64,000 bases of DNA from assembly GCA_964243295.1 (NCBI GenBank), contig CAXTEJ010000015.1:1-64000 (forward strand), written 5' to 3'. Position 1 is the stretch's first letter. Each line of letters opens with the position of its first letter. The stretch comes from CAXTEJ01 sp964243295 (lineage in GTDB: Bacteria; Actinomycetota; Actinomycetes; Actinomycetales; Angustibacteraceae). This document shows, piece after piece, positions 9,401 to 17,645 of the stretch. The translations under genes were made by a program, and so were the position numbers. The notes below the pieces were generated by a model that saw only the letters and a list, made by a program, of their open reading frames with translations, was not told the origin of the DNA and made no database searches.

Positions 9401-10331
9401 CCGCGAGCCCGACGCCGACAACGGCTACGCCTACTTCGGCGTCAGCACGTGGGGCGCGTGGCGCACCCCGGCGTCCTACTCCGAGTTCGACGTCTACATC
9501 GACACCGACGCGGGCAGCCCCACCCACACGCCCGAGCCCGAGCTGCTGCTGTTCAACAGCAGGCTCTCGGCCGAGAGCGACGTCATGGTCGCCACGCTCG
9601 GCGACCTGAAGACCGGCGAGATCATCGACCAGGAGCCGCTCAACAACGCGGTCGGTGGCCTCGACACCGGCCTGTTCCACAGCGACTCGATGGTCCTGCC
9701 GCTGTGGCTGCCCGCGCTGCTGTCGTACCTGCCGAAGACCCAGCAGGGCACGCTGGCCTCCACCAGGGTCAACTACTGGGTGCAGGCCGGCACCGTCGAG
9801 TCGGGCCTGCTCGACGCCGTCGGCACACCGAAGGCGCCGCTCAGCGTCGACCTGCGCAACCCGGCGATGCGCGCTGCGGGCGACTCCAACAGCCCGGTGC
9901 TCAACGACGACGCCCCCGGCCGGCAGTACGCGCTGGCCGTCCACCGCGACCTGCGCACCTACGCGGCCGACAAGCCGCAGGGCCTGCTGCTCATCCACCA
10001 CCAGAACGTCAACGGGGCCCGGGCACAGGTCGTCCAGGTGCGCGGCATCACCACCACGACGCTGCGCACGTCCCCGACCAGCTACGCCCGGGGCGGTCGT
10101 GCCGTGCTGCAGGCCACGGTGCGTGGCACCAGCGGTGCCGCCGTCCCGAGCGGCACGGTCACCTTCCGTGACGGCACGAGGGTGCTCGCCACGGTGCCGC
10201 TGGCCAAGGGCACGGCCACGGTGAGGCCCGCCGCCCTGCGCGCAGGCACCCACCGGCTGACCGCGACCTACAACGGCTCGAGCCTCGACGCCGCGAGCAC
10301 GAGCAAGCCCGTGGTGGTGCGGGTGCGCTGA
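6495..10331 (+). CDS. Secreted subtilisin-like serine protease (S8) with Ig-like C-terminal domain
   Basis: An exported protease of about 1278 aa. GTG 6495 is chosen over GTG 6468 because TTGGAGA precedes it and it begins directly with a signal peptide (RTTRRG, hydrophobic core, AFAA). A propeptide-like I9 region spans roughly residues 75-180. The triad is D217 (VGIIDTGIDYTHADF), H296 (GHGSHVAGT) and S676 (SGTSMAAPHVAG), with oxyanion Asn in VVASAGNAG. The long gap between His and Ser holds a protease-associated (PA) insert (VVLLQWTDLGARRCGS). The last ~90 residues form a bacterial Ig-like domain (SGTVTFRDGTRVLATV). It looks like a stand-alone gene. The natural substrate is unknown. Confidence 0.93.
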   Translation: MRTTRRGLTAAATTAVLATASLSTVALGAGGSAFAATPGPLAERARPELATSASAPGSLLDPRVRGASPATGDDAPDTRIPTRGAVQVMLELDAAPSTTAYLSGLGQGRRAAAAQARAQLRRVGSNQRSVAAALREPATRATEIYRTSAIYSGIAVTTDGSRVAALRALPGVRAVHLLTPKRLANTATVPLIGAPKVWAASSDGKAIGTGIRVGIIDTGIDYTHADFGGPGTVAAYQAALATDTAAPAYPAGGQVVGGVDFAGDAYDPGATLAGGAPDTARTVPKPDANPLDCEGHGSHVAGTAAGHGVTTTGATYRGPYTAGLQAADFRVGPGVAPGASLYAIKVFGCEGSTDLVTQALDWAADPNRDGDPSDRLDVVNMSLGGDFGSAQDPDSVASDQLSRLGTVVVASAGNAGDLQDAAGSPANAVRAISVAASDDPAAVVDGLRVDAPTGIEPSPSVDGSSDNVFGAEQSSGDPGNGVPAYDWSKGGVTSTPLVTLGSWKDAPSATNNIDGCSPYSAADAAAVAGKVVLLQWTDLGARRCGSGARGAQAFAAGAVGVVLGDDTNSFSAGIAGDPRLPMMLLVKQGTDAIKAAVDASGNNGSVRVSLTSEYHNRIRIDLSGTAEDPTDRVASFSSRGFGSALAVKPDVTAPGVSVFSAAVGTGADGQTESGTSMAAPHVAGVAALVRAAHPRWTVEQIKAAIVGTAGARVSTEVGGRTPEGPARVGTGRVEADRAVAASTLAYVGDGSGAVGVSFGDVAVTAATTLRKTVTVQNTSGASARYALAYRPTVSTPGVTFSVTPSTVTVAAGASAKVTVTMRLTPSAMRRTLDPSTSAEDGLASYYADAGGLVTITGAGGPVSVAVYAAPRPASQMAAAPLALVGSTGNTALPLQGKPLLQGSSSVADTDPTLYAGSVSALMLQGQSKQLPACSAKVTTACAPFPDERAADLRYVGVASDIPYTRDAFNREPDADNGYAYFGVSTWGAWRTPASYSEFDVYIDTDAGSPTHTPEPELLLFNSRLSAESDVMVATLGDLKTGEIIDQEPLNNAVGGLDTGLFHSDSMVLPLWLPALLSYLPKTQQGTLASTRVNYWVQAGTVESGLLDAVGTPKAPLSVDLRNPAMRAAGDSNSPVLNDDAPGRQYALAVHRDLRTYAADKPQGLLLIHHQNVNGARAQVVQVRGITTTTLRTSPTSYARGGRAVLQATVRGTSGAAVPSGTVTFRDGTRVLATVPLAKGTATVRPAALRAGTHRLTATYNGSSLDAASTSKPVVVRVR

Positions 10332-10691
10332 CGCGTCCCTCGTGGCCCGACCCGCTCCACCCGTCACCGCGTCCCCTGCTCCGGCAGGCAGGCGCGGTGA
10401 CGTGCGTCCGGGCCGCTTCGTCTCGGCAGCCGGATGCGCGGCCCCCGGTTGAGCCTCCTGCGCCGGCGTCCTGGCGCTTCACTCGCTGAACACCTGCCTC
10501 ACGTGGCGTGCACGCCACGTAGAGCACACCGTCGTCGCGTGATGGCCCCTGCGTCTCACAACTTGGAAGCCGCCCGCACACGCGGCGCCAGAGCGGCGAC
10601 GCCCGCCGCCGACCGCCGGCGAGCCATGGGTGCGCCGACCGCCCGCTGGGCACAGCGCGGCGGGTCGGGCGGCGGTGGTTGGATGCTGCGC
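10332..10691. other. 360-nt intergenic region upstream of leuB
   Basis: The reading frame of leuB is open upstream to ATG 10434, but those residues are low-complexity Arg/Ala-rich and not LeuB-like, so I treat the stretch as noncoding. It holds a perfect 20-bp palindrome at 10501-10520. No clear promoter or terminator was found. Confidence 0.6.
10501..10520. promoter_or_regulatory. Perfect 20-bp palindrome, candidate operator of leuB
   Basis: The half-site ACGTGGCGTG is followed directly by its exact reverse complement CACGCCACGT. Symmetry ends exactly at 20 bp. It lies 171 nt upstream of the leuB ATG. The even length and lack of a loop suit a protein-binding site better than an RNA hairpin. 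The regulator is unknown. Confidence 0.55.
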
Positions 10692-11828
10692 ATGACCACA
10701 GCCGCCGCGCCCGCCACCACCACCACGGCTGCGAGCGGCGGCGCCGTCCGGCAGCTGTCCATCGGGGTCATCGGCGGTGACGGCATCGGGCCCGAGGTCG
10801 TCGCCGAGGGCCTCAAGGTGCTCGCCGCGGCCGTGGGTGCCGGCGACGCCGAGATCGTGCTGCAGCACCACGAGCTCGGCGCCCAGCACTACCTCGACAC
10901 CGGCGAGGTGCTGCCCGACGAGGTGCTCGAGCGGCTGCGCGGTCACGACGCGATCCTGCTCGGGGCCATCGGCGGCACGCCCGGCGACCCGCGGCTGCCC
11001 GCCGGGCTGCTCGAGCGCGGGCTGCTGCTGCGGCTGCGCTTCGAGCTCGACCAGTACGTCAACCTGCGCCCGACCCGGCTGCTGCCCGGCGTCCCCACCC
11101 CCCTCACCGACCCGGGCGACATCGACTTCGTCGTGGTGCGCGAGGGCACCGAGGGCCCGTACGTCGGCAACGGCGGCCGGCTTCGGGTGGGCACCCCGCA
11201 CGAGCTGGCCACCGAGGTCAGCATCAACACCGCGTACGGCGTCGAGCGGGTGGTGCGTGACGCCTTCCGCCGGGCGCAGCAGCGATCGGGCCGGCTGACG
11301 CTGGTGCACAAGACCAACGTGCTGGTGCACGCCGGCGGGCTGTGGTCACGCGTCGTGGCCGAGGTCGGCACCGAGTTCCCCGACGTGAGCGTCGACTACC
11401 TGCACGTCGACGCCGCCACGATCTTCCTGGTCACCGACCCGGCGCGGTTCGACGTCATCGTCACCGACAACCTGTTCGGCGACATCCTCACCGACCTGGC
11501 GGGGGCGATCGGCGGCGGCATCGGCCTGGCCGCCAGCGGCAACGTCAACCCCGAGCGCACCGCGCCCAGCATGTTCGAGCCCGTCCACGGGTCGGCCCCC
11601 GACATCGCCGGCCAGGGGCTGGCCGACCCCACCGCGACGGTCCTGTCCGTGGCGCTGATGCTCGAGCACCTCGGGCTGCACGACGCGGCGGCGCGCATCG
11701 AGGCGGCGGTCGTGGCCGACGTCGCCGCACGGGCCGGCGAGCCAGGCGAGCGGCCGGCACGGCGGTCGACGTCCGAGATCGGCGACGCCCTCGCGGCAGC
11801 CGTCGTCGCGGCCGCAGCCACCCGCTGA
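10692..11828 (+). CDS. leuB: 3-isopropylmalate dehydrogenase
   Basis: It catalyses NAD-dependent oxidative decarboxylation of 3-isopropylmalate to 2-oxoisocaproate in leucine synthesis. With start ATG 10692 the product is 378 aa. It begins the family core LSIGVIGGDGIGPEVV near residue 18. Conserved features are the substrate arginine region (LRLRFELDQYVNLRPTRLL), VREGTEGPYVGNGG, HKTNVLVHAGGLW, the metal-binding DNLFGDILTDL and EPVHGSAPDIAGQG. An in-frame ATG at 10683 is an alternative. No ribosome site is evident. ilvE follows 63 nt downstream with its own candidate promoter. Confidence 0.95.
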   Translation: MTTAAAPATTTTAASGGAVRQLSIGVIGGDGIGPEVVAEGLKVLAAAVGAGDAEIVLQHHELGAQHYLDTGEVLPDEVLERLRGHDAILLGAIGGTPGDPRLPAGLLERGLLLRLRFELDQYVNLRPTRLLPGVPTPLTDPGDIDFVVVREGTEGPYVGNGGRLRVGTPHELATEVSINTAYGVERVVRDAFRRAQQRSGRLTLVHKTNVLVHAGGLWSRVVAEVGTEFPDVSVDYLHVDAATIFLVTDPARFDVIVTDNLFGDILTDLAGAIGGGIGLAASGNVNPERTAPSMFEPVHGSAPDIAGQGLADPTATVLSVALMLEHLGLHDAAARIEAAVVADVAARAGEPGERPARRSTSEIGDALAAAVVAAAATR

Positions 11829-11879
11829 CACCGCCGCGCAGCGCCCCCGAGCGCCGCCACGGCCACCGGCCGACTGCGG

Positions 11880-11885
11880 TAGCGT
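11880..11885 (+). promoter_or_regulatory. Leaderless -10 element of ilvE
   Basis: TAGCGT lies exactly 6 nt before ATG 11892, which would place transcription start on the A of the start codon. No -35 resembling TTGAC was found. Confidence 0.5.
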
Positions 11886-11891
11886 CCCGGC

Positions 11892-12977
11892 ATGGCCCTG
11901 GACTTCCCGCTCGAGCGAAACCCTGCGCCGCTGGCCGCCGAGCAGCGCGCGCAGGTGCTGGCCGAGCCCGGCTTCGGCACGCACTACACCGACCACATGG
12001 CGCTGGCCACGTGGACGCTGGGCGAGGGCTGGCACGACAGCCGCATCAAGCCGTACGGCCCGCTGCAGCTCGACCCGTCGGCCGCGGTGCTGCACTACGC
12101 GCAGGAGATCTTCGAGGGGCTCAAGGCCTACCAGCACGAGGACGGCTCGATCTGGGCGTTCCGCCCCGAGGCCAATGCCGAGCGGTTCCAGCGCTCCGCG
12201 AAGCGGCTGGCCCTGCCCGAGCTGTCGACCGAGGACTTCCTCGCCTCCATCACCTCCCTCGTGGAGACCGACGCGGCGTGGGTGCCGAGCGGCGGCGAGA
12301 CCAGCCTCTACCTGCGTCCGTTCATGTTCGCCTCCGAGGCGTTCCTGGGCGTGCGGCCCTCGGCCGAGGTGACCTACTGCGTCATCGCGAGCCCGGCCGG
12401 TGCCTACTTCTCCAGTGGCCTCCAGCCGGTCTCGATCTGGCTGTCGAGCGACTACACGCGCGCGGCGCCCGGCGGCACCGGCGCGGCCAAGTGCGGTGGC
12501 AACTACGCCGCCAGCCTCGCCGCGATGCTCGAGGCCAGCGCCCACGGCTGCGACCAGGTCGCCTTCCTCGACGCCGTCGAGCGGCGCTGGGTCGAGGAGC
12601 TGGGCGGCATGAACCTCTACTTCGTCATGGACGACGGCACGATCGTCACCCCCGAGCTGACCGGCACGATCCTCGAGGGCGTCACGCGCAGCTCGATCCT
12701 GCAGATCGCCGCCGACCTCGGCCACCGAGCCATCGAGCGCCGCATCAGCATCGAGGAGTGGCGCGAGGGCGCTGCGTCCGGCCGCATCACCGAGGTGTTC
12801 GCCTGCGGCACCGCCGCCGTCGTGACGCCGGTCGGCCGGCTCGCGTCGGCCGACGGCGAGGTCGTCGCCGGTGACGGGGGCCCCGGCCCGCTCACCGCCG
12901 CCGTCCGCGAGGCGCTGCTCGACGTGCAGTACGGCCGCGTCCCCGACAAGCACGGCTGGCTGACCCGCCTGCTCTAG
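11892..12977 (+). CDS. ilvE: Branched-chain amino acid aminotransferase
   Basis: A PLP enzyme that transfers the amino group between glutamate and the 2-oxo acids of leucine, valine and isoleucine, the last step of all three pathways. The 361-aa product is a fold-type IV aminotransferase. The PLP lysine is K200 in GAAKCGGNYAAS; YAQEIFEGLKAY and ELGGMNLYFVMDDGTIVTPEL are also family signatures. ATG 11892 has no ribosome site but fits a leaderless transcript. It follows leuB in the same orientation, matching its pathway role. Confidence 0.96.
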   Translation: MALDFPLERNPAPLAAEQRAQVLAEPGFGTHYTDHMALATWTLGEGWHDSRIKPYGPLQLDPSAAVLHYAQEIFEGLKAYQHEDGSIWAFRPEANAERFQRSAKRLALPELSTEDFLASITSLVETDAAWVPSGGETSLYLRPFMFASEAFLGVRPSAEVTYCVIASPAGAYFSSGLQPVSIWLSSDYTRAAPGGTGAAKCGGNYAASLAAMLEASAHGCDQVAFLDAVERRWVEELGGMNLYFVMDDGTIVTPELTGTILEGVTRSSILQIAADLGHRAIERRISIEEWREGAASGRITEVFACGTAAVVTPVGRLASADGEVVAGDGGPGPLTAAVREALLDVQYGRVPDKHGWLTRLL

Positions 12978-13014
12978 CCGGCGACACGGGCGCCGCGCAC
13001 CTCGAAGGGACCCC

Positions 13015-15177
13015 ATGCTCATCTGCCTCTACGAGGACCGCGCGAGCCACCTGGTCGGGCTGAAGCTCGCTCTGCTCAGCCTCGTCCGCCACTGCCCCGA
13101 CGCCCGGCTCGTGGCGCACGTCCCCGGCGCCGACGACGGGTTCGCCACCTGGTTCGCGGCGCGGGTGCCGGCCGGCGAGCTCGTCACCGACCCGATCCAG
13201 GACTCGGGCTGGAACGTCAAGCCCGAGCTGCTGCTGCACCACCTCGGCCGCGGCGAGGACGAGGTCGTCTGGTTCGACGCCGACGTGGTGTGCCACGACG
13301 ACTGGCGCCGGCTGCTGTGGGGCGCCGGGCCGCAGACGCTCGTGGCGACCGAGGAGACGGTGCGGGGGCAGCACCTCGGTGGCGCCCACCGCACCCGGGC
13401 CTGGGGGCTGGCCGTCGGCCGCAGCATGCCGACGACGGTCAACACCGGGCTGGTGCGGGTGACGCCGGCCCACGCGCCGCTGCTGCGCGCGTGGCAGCAG
13501 ATGCTGCGCGACCCCGGCTACCAGCTCGCGCAGCGCAGCGACTGGCAGGACCGCCCGATCCACCTGCTCGGTGACCAGGAGGTGCTGACCGCGCTGCTCG
13601 GGTCGCGTGAGTTCGCCGACGTGCCCGTCTGGCTGCTGCGCCAGGGCGTCGACATCGCCCAGTGCTTCGGCGCGTCGGGCTACGACCCGGCCGACCGGCT
13701 GCGCATGACGCTGGCGGGGGAGGTACCGCCGCTGCTGCACGCCATGGGCCCCAAGCCCTGGCAGCAGCCGCCGCGGGGGTCGCGCCCGGCGTCGGTGCTC
13801 GACGCCGCACGCTCGGCCCGTGACGCGCTCGTGCGCCGCCATCACGACACCTCGCCCTACACCCTGGCCGCGGCCGAGCTGCGCGCCGACCTCGACGAGC
13901 CGGCGCCGTGGCTGCCCGACCGGGCGGGTCCGGCGTCCGCCGCGGCCCTCAACTGCGCCGAGCTGCCGCTGGCGCTCTTCGACATGGTCGTCCGTCGGCT
14001 GCGCGCCGCGCTGGGCATCGCGCGCTACACCGCCGACGGGCTCGCTCCCGGCTCCGACCCCGCCCCGCAGGACCCGGTGCTGCGCGTCGCTGTCGTGCTC
14101 GAGTACGAGCTGGGCCACCGCACCCACCTGCGGTCGCTGGTGCAGGCGGTCGAGGACGACCCGGGCGTGCGCGGCGACTGGCTGCTCGTGCCGCCGGGCC
14201 GCACCGGGTGGATCGAGCGGCGCACGCCGGTCGGCGGCAACGACACCGCCCGCAAGAGCCTGCGCGCCCTGCGGCTGCTCGTACCGCGGGCGCGGGCCAC
14301 CGACGTGCTGCTCGTCCACACCCAGACGTGCGCGGCCTTCCTCGGCCCGCTGCTGCGCCGCACCCCCGGGGTCGTCTCGACCGACGGCACGCCGGCCAAC
14401 ATCGACGAGCTGTCGACCGGCTACCTGCACCGCCAGGGCGGCGCGCGCGAGGAGGAGGCCAAGCGACGGGTCACCGCCGCGTCGCTGCGCGCGGCGCGCA
14501 CGACCCTCGCCTGGAGCGAGTGGACCGCACGCACCCTGCGCGAGGTCTACCGCCTCCCGGTGTCCCAGCTGCAGGTGCTGCGCCCCGGTGTCGACGTGCG
14601 ACGGTGGGCGCCGCCCCCGACCCGCGAGCCGGCCGTCGGCGTCCGGCTGCTGTTCGTCGGTGGCGACTTCGGCCGCAAGGGTGGCCCCAGCCTGCTGCGG
14701 GCGCTCGAGAAGGTGTCGGGCGACTGGCAGCTCGACGTGGTCACCGCCGCCACCGACATCGAGCCGACGCCGCGGGTGTCGGTGCACAACGGGCTGGAGT
14801 CCGGCGATCCCGCTCTGCTGCAGCTGTTCCAGCGTGCCGACGTGTTCGTCTTCCCCACGCGCGCCGACACCTACGGCATCGCCGTGCTCGAGGCGATGGC
14901 CTGCGGCCTGCCCGTCGTCACGACGCGCGTCGGGGCCCTGCCCGAGCTCGTGCTGGACGGCGAGACCGGGCTGCTCGTCGACGCCGACGACGACGACCAG
15001 CTGACGGCCGCGGTGCAGCGGCTGGTCGACGACGAGGGGCTGCGCCAGCGGCTGGCGGGCGCCGCGCGACGACGGGCCGAGGAGCACTTCGACGGCCGGC
15101 GCACCAACGCCGAGCTGGTCGCGGTGCTGCGCCGAACAGCGGCCGCGGTGCCGACACGGCAAAAGGTTCGCCACTAG
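13015..15177 (+). CDS. Two-domain glycosyltransferase: GT-A-like N-terminus fused to GT4-like C-terminus
   Basis: The 720-aa protein appears to join two glycosyltransferase modules. Residues 1-245 look like a nucleotide-sugar transferase of the GT-A fold with a DxD motif (D88-A-D90 in DEVVWFDADVVCHDDW). Residues ~350-710 look like GT-B/GT4, with LLFVGGDFGRKGGPSLLRAL, the EX7E-like VFPTRADTYGIAVLEAMACG, and LPVVTTRVGALPELVLDGET. A linker rich in Ala/Pro joins them. Sugar, acceptor and product are not inferable. It starts at ATG 13015, 37 nt after ilvE, and stands apart from the flanking pathways by function. Confidence 0.78.
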   Translation: MLICLYEDRASHLVGLKLALLSLVRHCPDARLVAHVPGADDGFATWFAARVPAGELVTDPIQDSGWNVKPELLLHHLGRGEDEVVWFDADVVCHDDWRRLLWGAGPQTLVATEETVRGQHLGGAHRTRAWGLAVGRSMPTTVNTGLVRVTPAHAPLLRAWQQMLRDPGYQLAQRSDWQDRPIHLLGDQEVLTALLGSREFADVPVWLLRQGVDIAQCFGASGYDPADRLRMTLAGEVPPLLHAMGPKPWQQPPRGSRPASVLDAARSARDALVRRHHDTSPYTLAAAELRADLDEPAPWLPDRAGPASAAALNCAELPLALFDMVVRRLRAALGIARYTADGLAPGSDPAPQDPVLRVAVVLEYELGHRTHLRSLVQAVEDDPGVRGDWLLVPPGRTGWIERRTPVGGNDTARKSLRALRLLVPRARATDVLLVHTQTCAAFLGPLLRRTPGVVSTDGTPANIDELSTGYLHRQGGAREEEAKRRVTAASLRAARTTLAWSEWTARTLREVYRLPVSQLQVLRPGVDVRRWAPPPTREPAVGVRLLFVGGDFGRKGGPSLLRALEKVSGDWQLDVVTAATDIEPTPRVSVHNGLESGDPALLQLFQRADVFVFPTRADTYGIAVLEAMACGLPVVTTRVGALPELVLDGETGLLVDADDDDQLTAAVQRLVDDEGLRQRLAGAARRRAEEHFDGRRTNAELVAVLRRTAAAVPTRQKVRH

Positions 15178-15181
15178 GCCA

Positions 15182-15210
15182 TTGACGGCGAGGCCGTCGT
15201 GCCGCAGGAT
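15182..15210 (+). promoter_or_regulatory. Promoter of the gamma-glutamyl amine operon
   Basis: TTGACG (15182-15187) and CAGGAT (15205-15210) are spaced by 17 nt. The predicted start site is about 15216-15217, inside the adjacent palindrome. Confidence 0.6.
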
Positions 15211-15224
15211 CCGGTGGCACCGGA
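15210..15224. promoter_or_regulatory. Perfect palindrome, likely operator of the GntR/FadR regulator
   Basis: TCCGGTG-G-CACCGGA is a perfect 7-bp inverted repeat around one central base. It contains GTNNNAC, the core consensus known for FadR-subfamily GntR operators. It overlaps the predicted transcription start of the operon that encodes such a regulator (16886-17635), which suggests autoregulated repression. Confidence 0.65.
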
Positions 15225-15267
15225 CACGGGCCGCTCGGCCCCGTCCCGACCCGGATGAGGCCCGCCC

Positions 15268-16866
15268 ATGGCTGTTGATCCCGCCGTCCCCGCCGTCACC
15301 GCACCGACCGCCCACGACGACGCCGATGCCCGCGGGCTCGCGGCCCTGGGATACACCCAGGAGCTGCACCGCGGCATGAGCGGCTTCTCCAACTTCGCCG
15401 TCTCGTTCTCGATCATCTCCGTGCTGTCCGGCTGCGTCACGACGTACTACATCGCCATGGACGCCGGCGGCCCGCTCGCCATCATGATCGGCTGGCCCGT
15501 CGTGGGCCTGCTCGTGCTCTGCGTCTCGCTGGCCATGGCCGAGATCTGCTCGGTCTACCCCACGGCCGGCGGTCTCTACTTCTGGGCCGGCCGCCTCGCC
15601 AAGCGCAACAAGGCGGCCTGGGCGTGGTTCGTCGGCTGGTTCAACTTCCTGGGCGAGGTGGCGGTGACCGCCGCCATCGACTTCGGCGCCGCCATCACCT
15701 GGGTGGCTCTGCTCGACCTCGTGTTCGGCGTCGACGCCACGACCACCCTCACCTTCGCGGTCTACGTGCTCATCCTGGTCTCGCACGGGCTGCTCAACAC
15801 CTTCGGCGTCAACCTGGTCAAGGTGCTGTCGAACGTCAGCGCGTGGTGGCACCTGGTCGGCGTCGCGATCATCGTGGCGGTGCTCGCGATCGTGCCCGAC
15901 CAGCACCAGAGCCTCGGCTGGACGTTCTTCCACTTCGAGAACGAGACCGGCTGGGGCAACCCGGTCTACGCCGTCGCGATCGGGCTGCTGCTGGCGCAGT
16001 ACACCTACACCGGCTACGACGCCTCGGCGCACGTGGCGGAGGAGACCCGGGGCGCCGCGACCGCCGCACCGAAGGGCATCGTCAACAGCGTGATCGTGTC
16101 GATCGTCGCCGGCTGGCTGCTGCTGTTCGCGGTGACCTGGTCGATCCAGGACTACGCCGCCCAGCGGGCGAGCGACACCGGCCTGCCGGTCGCCCAGATC
16201 TTCGTCGACGCCGCGGGCAGCACCACGGGCAAGCTGCTGCTGCTCATCTGCGCTGTGGCGCAGTACTTCTGCGGCATGGCGTCGGTCACGGCCAACTCCC
16301 GCATGACCTACGCCTTCAGCCGGGACGGCGCGCTGCCGGGCTCGCGGCTGTGGGCGCAGGTCAACCCGCGCACCGGCACGCCCACGAACTCGATCTGGCT
16401 GTGCGTCGCCTGCTCGACGGTCGTGGCCCTGCCGGCCCTCAAGAGCCTCGTGGCCTTCTTCGCAGTGACGTCGATCGCCGTCATCGGTCTCTACATCGCC
16501 TACGCCGTGCCGGTGCTGCTGCGGCGGCTGAACCCCGACTTCGTCAGCGGGGCGTGGAACCTCGGGCGCTGGAGCGCGGTGATCGGCTGGGTCGCCGTGG
16601 CCTGGGTCGCGTTCATCGTCGTCCTGTTCATGCTGCCGCCGTACTCGCCGGTGACGAGCACCAGCTTCAACTACGCCCCCTTCGCCGTCCTGGCCGTCCT
16701 GGCGCTCGCGACCGTCATGTGGTTCGTGCAGGGCCGTCACCACTTCATGCAGGACGGCCCCGTCACGCGCGACCCGGACGCTCCCGTCACGCTCGCCGAG
16801 GTCGCGGCCGCCGAGACCACCGATGCCGAGGCCGCCCGCCGGCGCCACGACGGCATGACCCCGTGA
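15268..16866 (+). CDS. APC-superfamily amino acid/amine permease
   Basis: An inner-membrane transporter of 532 aa with about 12 hydrophobic segments, beginning near residue 43 (GFSNFAVSFSIISVLSG), where the unwound-helix pattern of the APC family is recognisable. EICSVYPTAGGLYFWAG and YTGYDASAHVAEETRGA are typical of the amino acid/GABA/choline permease branch. It is first in the operon, so it is the likely importer of the amine handled by the downstream enzymes (polyamine, GABA or ethanolamine class). ATG 15268 follows GGATGAGG. The GntR gene starts 20 nt after its stop. Confidence 0.88.
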   Translation: MAVDPAVPAVTAPTAHDDADARGLAALGYTQELHRGMSGFSNFAVSFSIISVLSGCVTTYYIAMDAGGPLAIMIGWPVVGLLVLCVSLAMAEICSVYPTAGGLYFWAGRLAKRNKAAWAWFVGWFNFLGEVAVTAAIDFGAAITWVALLDLVFGVDATTTLTFAVYVLILVSHGLLNTFGVNLVKVLSNVSAWWHLVGVAIIVAVLAIVPDQHQSLGWTFFHFENETGWGNPVYAVAIGLLLAQYTYTGYDASAHVAEETRGAATAAPKGIVNSVIVSIVAGWLLLFAVTWSIQDYAAQRASDTGLPVAQIFVDAAGSTTGKLLLLICAVAQYFCGMASVTANSRMTYAFSRDGALPGSRLWAQVNPRTGTPTNSIWLCVACSTVVALPALKSLVAFFAVTSIAVIGLYIAYAVPVLLRRLNPDFVSGAWNLGRWSAVIGWVAVAWVAFIVVLFMLPPYSPVTSTSFNYAPFAVLAVLALATVMWFVQGRHHFMQDGPVTRDPDAPVTLAEVAAAETTDAEAARRRHDGMTP

Positions 16867-16885
16867 GCAACCCCGTGACAGCCCC

Positions 16886-17635
16886 GTGACCCCTGCCGGG
16901 CAGCGCCGCCCGGACGACCAGCGGCTCTCGCGCGCCGTGCTGCGCCCGGTGCGGGACGGCAACGCGTTCGAGGCCACCGTCGAGCGGCTGGCCACCAGCG
17001 TGCGGCTCGGCGTCCTCGCGGCGGGCGAGCGGCTCCCGCCGGAGCGCGAGCTGGCCGAGACCCTCGGGGTCAGCCGCGGCACGCTGCGCGAGGCGATCGC
17101 CGCGCTGCGGGACGCCGGCATGGTGCAGACCCGCCGGGGCCGCGGTGGCGGCTCCGTGGTCACCTACCGGGCGAGCGACCCCTCGCGCCCGGCGGCGGCT
17201 CCCGCGGACGCCGCGCAGCTGGCGCGCTGGCACGACGCGCTCGACTTCCGCCGTGCCGTCGAGCCCGGCGCCGCGGCGCTCGCCGCGACGCGCGACCTCA
17301 GCGCCGACCAGCGGGCCTGGCTGGTCGCGGCGCGCGCCGAGGTGGAGCAGGCGCCGGACGGCTCGAGCCACCGGCAGGCCGACTCGCGGCTGCACCTCGG
17401 CCTGGCGTCCCTCAGCGGCTCCGAGCTGCTGGTGTCGGCTGTGACGCACGCCCAGTCGGTGCTGCACGAGATGCTGGGGCACATCCCGGTGCTGGCACCG
17501 AACATCGCCCACTCCGGCGCCCAGCACCGCGTCGTCGTCGACGCCGTGCTCGCCGGTGATGCCGAGGCGGCCCGCCGCGGCATGGAGGACCACGTCGACT
17601 CCACGGCCGCGCTGCTGCGCGGGCTGCTGGGCTGA
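16886..17635 (+). CDS. GntR-family (FadR/FCD) transcriptional regulator
   Basis: The 249-aa regulator has an N-terminal winged helix-turn-helix (LPPERELAETLGVSRGTLRE, residues ~52-71) and a C-terminal helical FCD-type ligand domain from about residue 115. It sits between the permease and the ligase genes and is the best candidate to bind the palindrome at 15210-15224. The inducer is probably the amine substrate or a gamma-glutamyl intermediate, by inference. Start GTG 16886 lies 19 nt after the permease stop; other nearby GTG codons are out of frame. Confidence 0.88.
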   Translation: MTPAGQRRPDDQRLSRAVLRPVRDGNAFEATVERLATSVRLGVLAAGERLPPERELAETLGVSRGTLREAIAALRDAGMVQTRRGRGGGSVVTYRASDPSRPAAAPADAAQLARWHDALDFRRAVEPGAAALAATRDLSADQRAWLVAARAEVEQAPDGSSHRQADSRLHLGLASLSGSELLVSAVTHAQSVLHEMLGHIPVLAPNIAHSGAQHRVVVDAVLAGDAEAARRGMEDHVDSTAALLRGLLG

Positions 17636-17645
17636 AGGAGGACAG

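Noticed and set aside
6300..10367. 1355-codon minus-strand open frame
   Set aside because: It lies opposite the subtilase gene, has low-complexity Gly/Arg/Ala sequence and no domains, while the plus strand has a complete catalytic triad.
10434..10691. Upstream extension of the leuB reading frame
   Set aside because: The extra 86 residues resemble no LeuB N-terminus and contain the translated palindrome; ATG 10692 starts close to the conserved core.
12892..17163. 1423-codon minus-strand open frame
   Set aside because: It is antisense to ilvE, the double glycosyltransferase, the permease and the GntR gene; composition is Arg/His/Gly/Gln-rich and no domain is recognisable. Long antisense frames are expected at this GC content.
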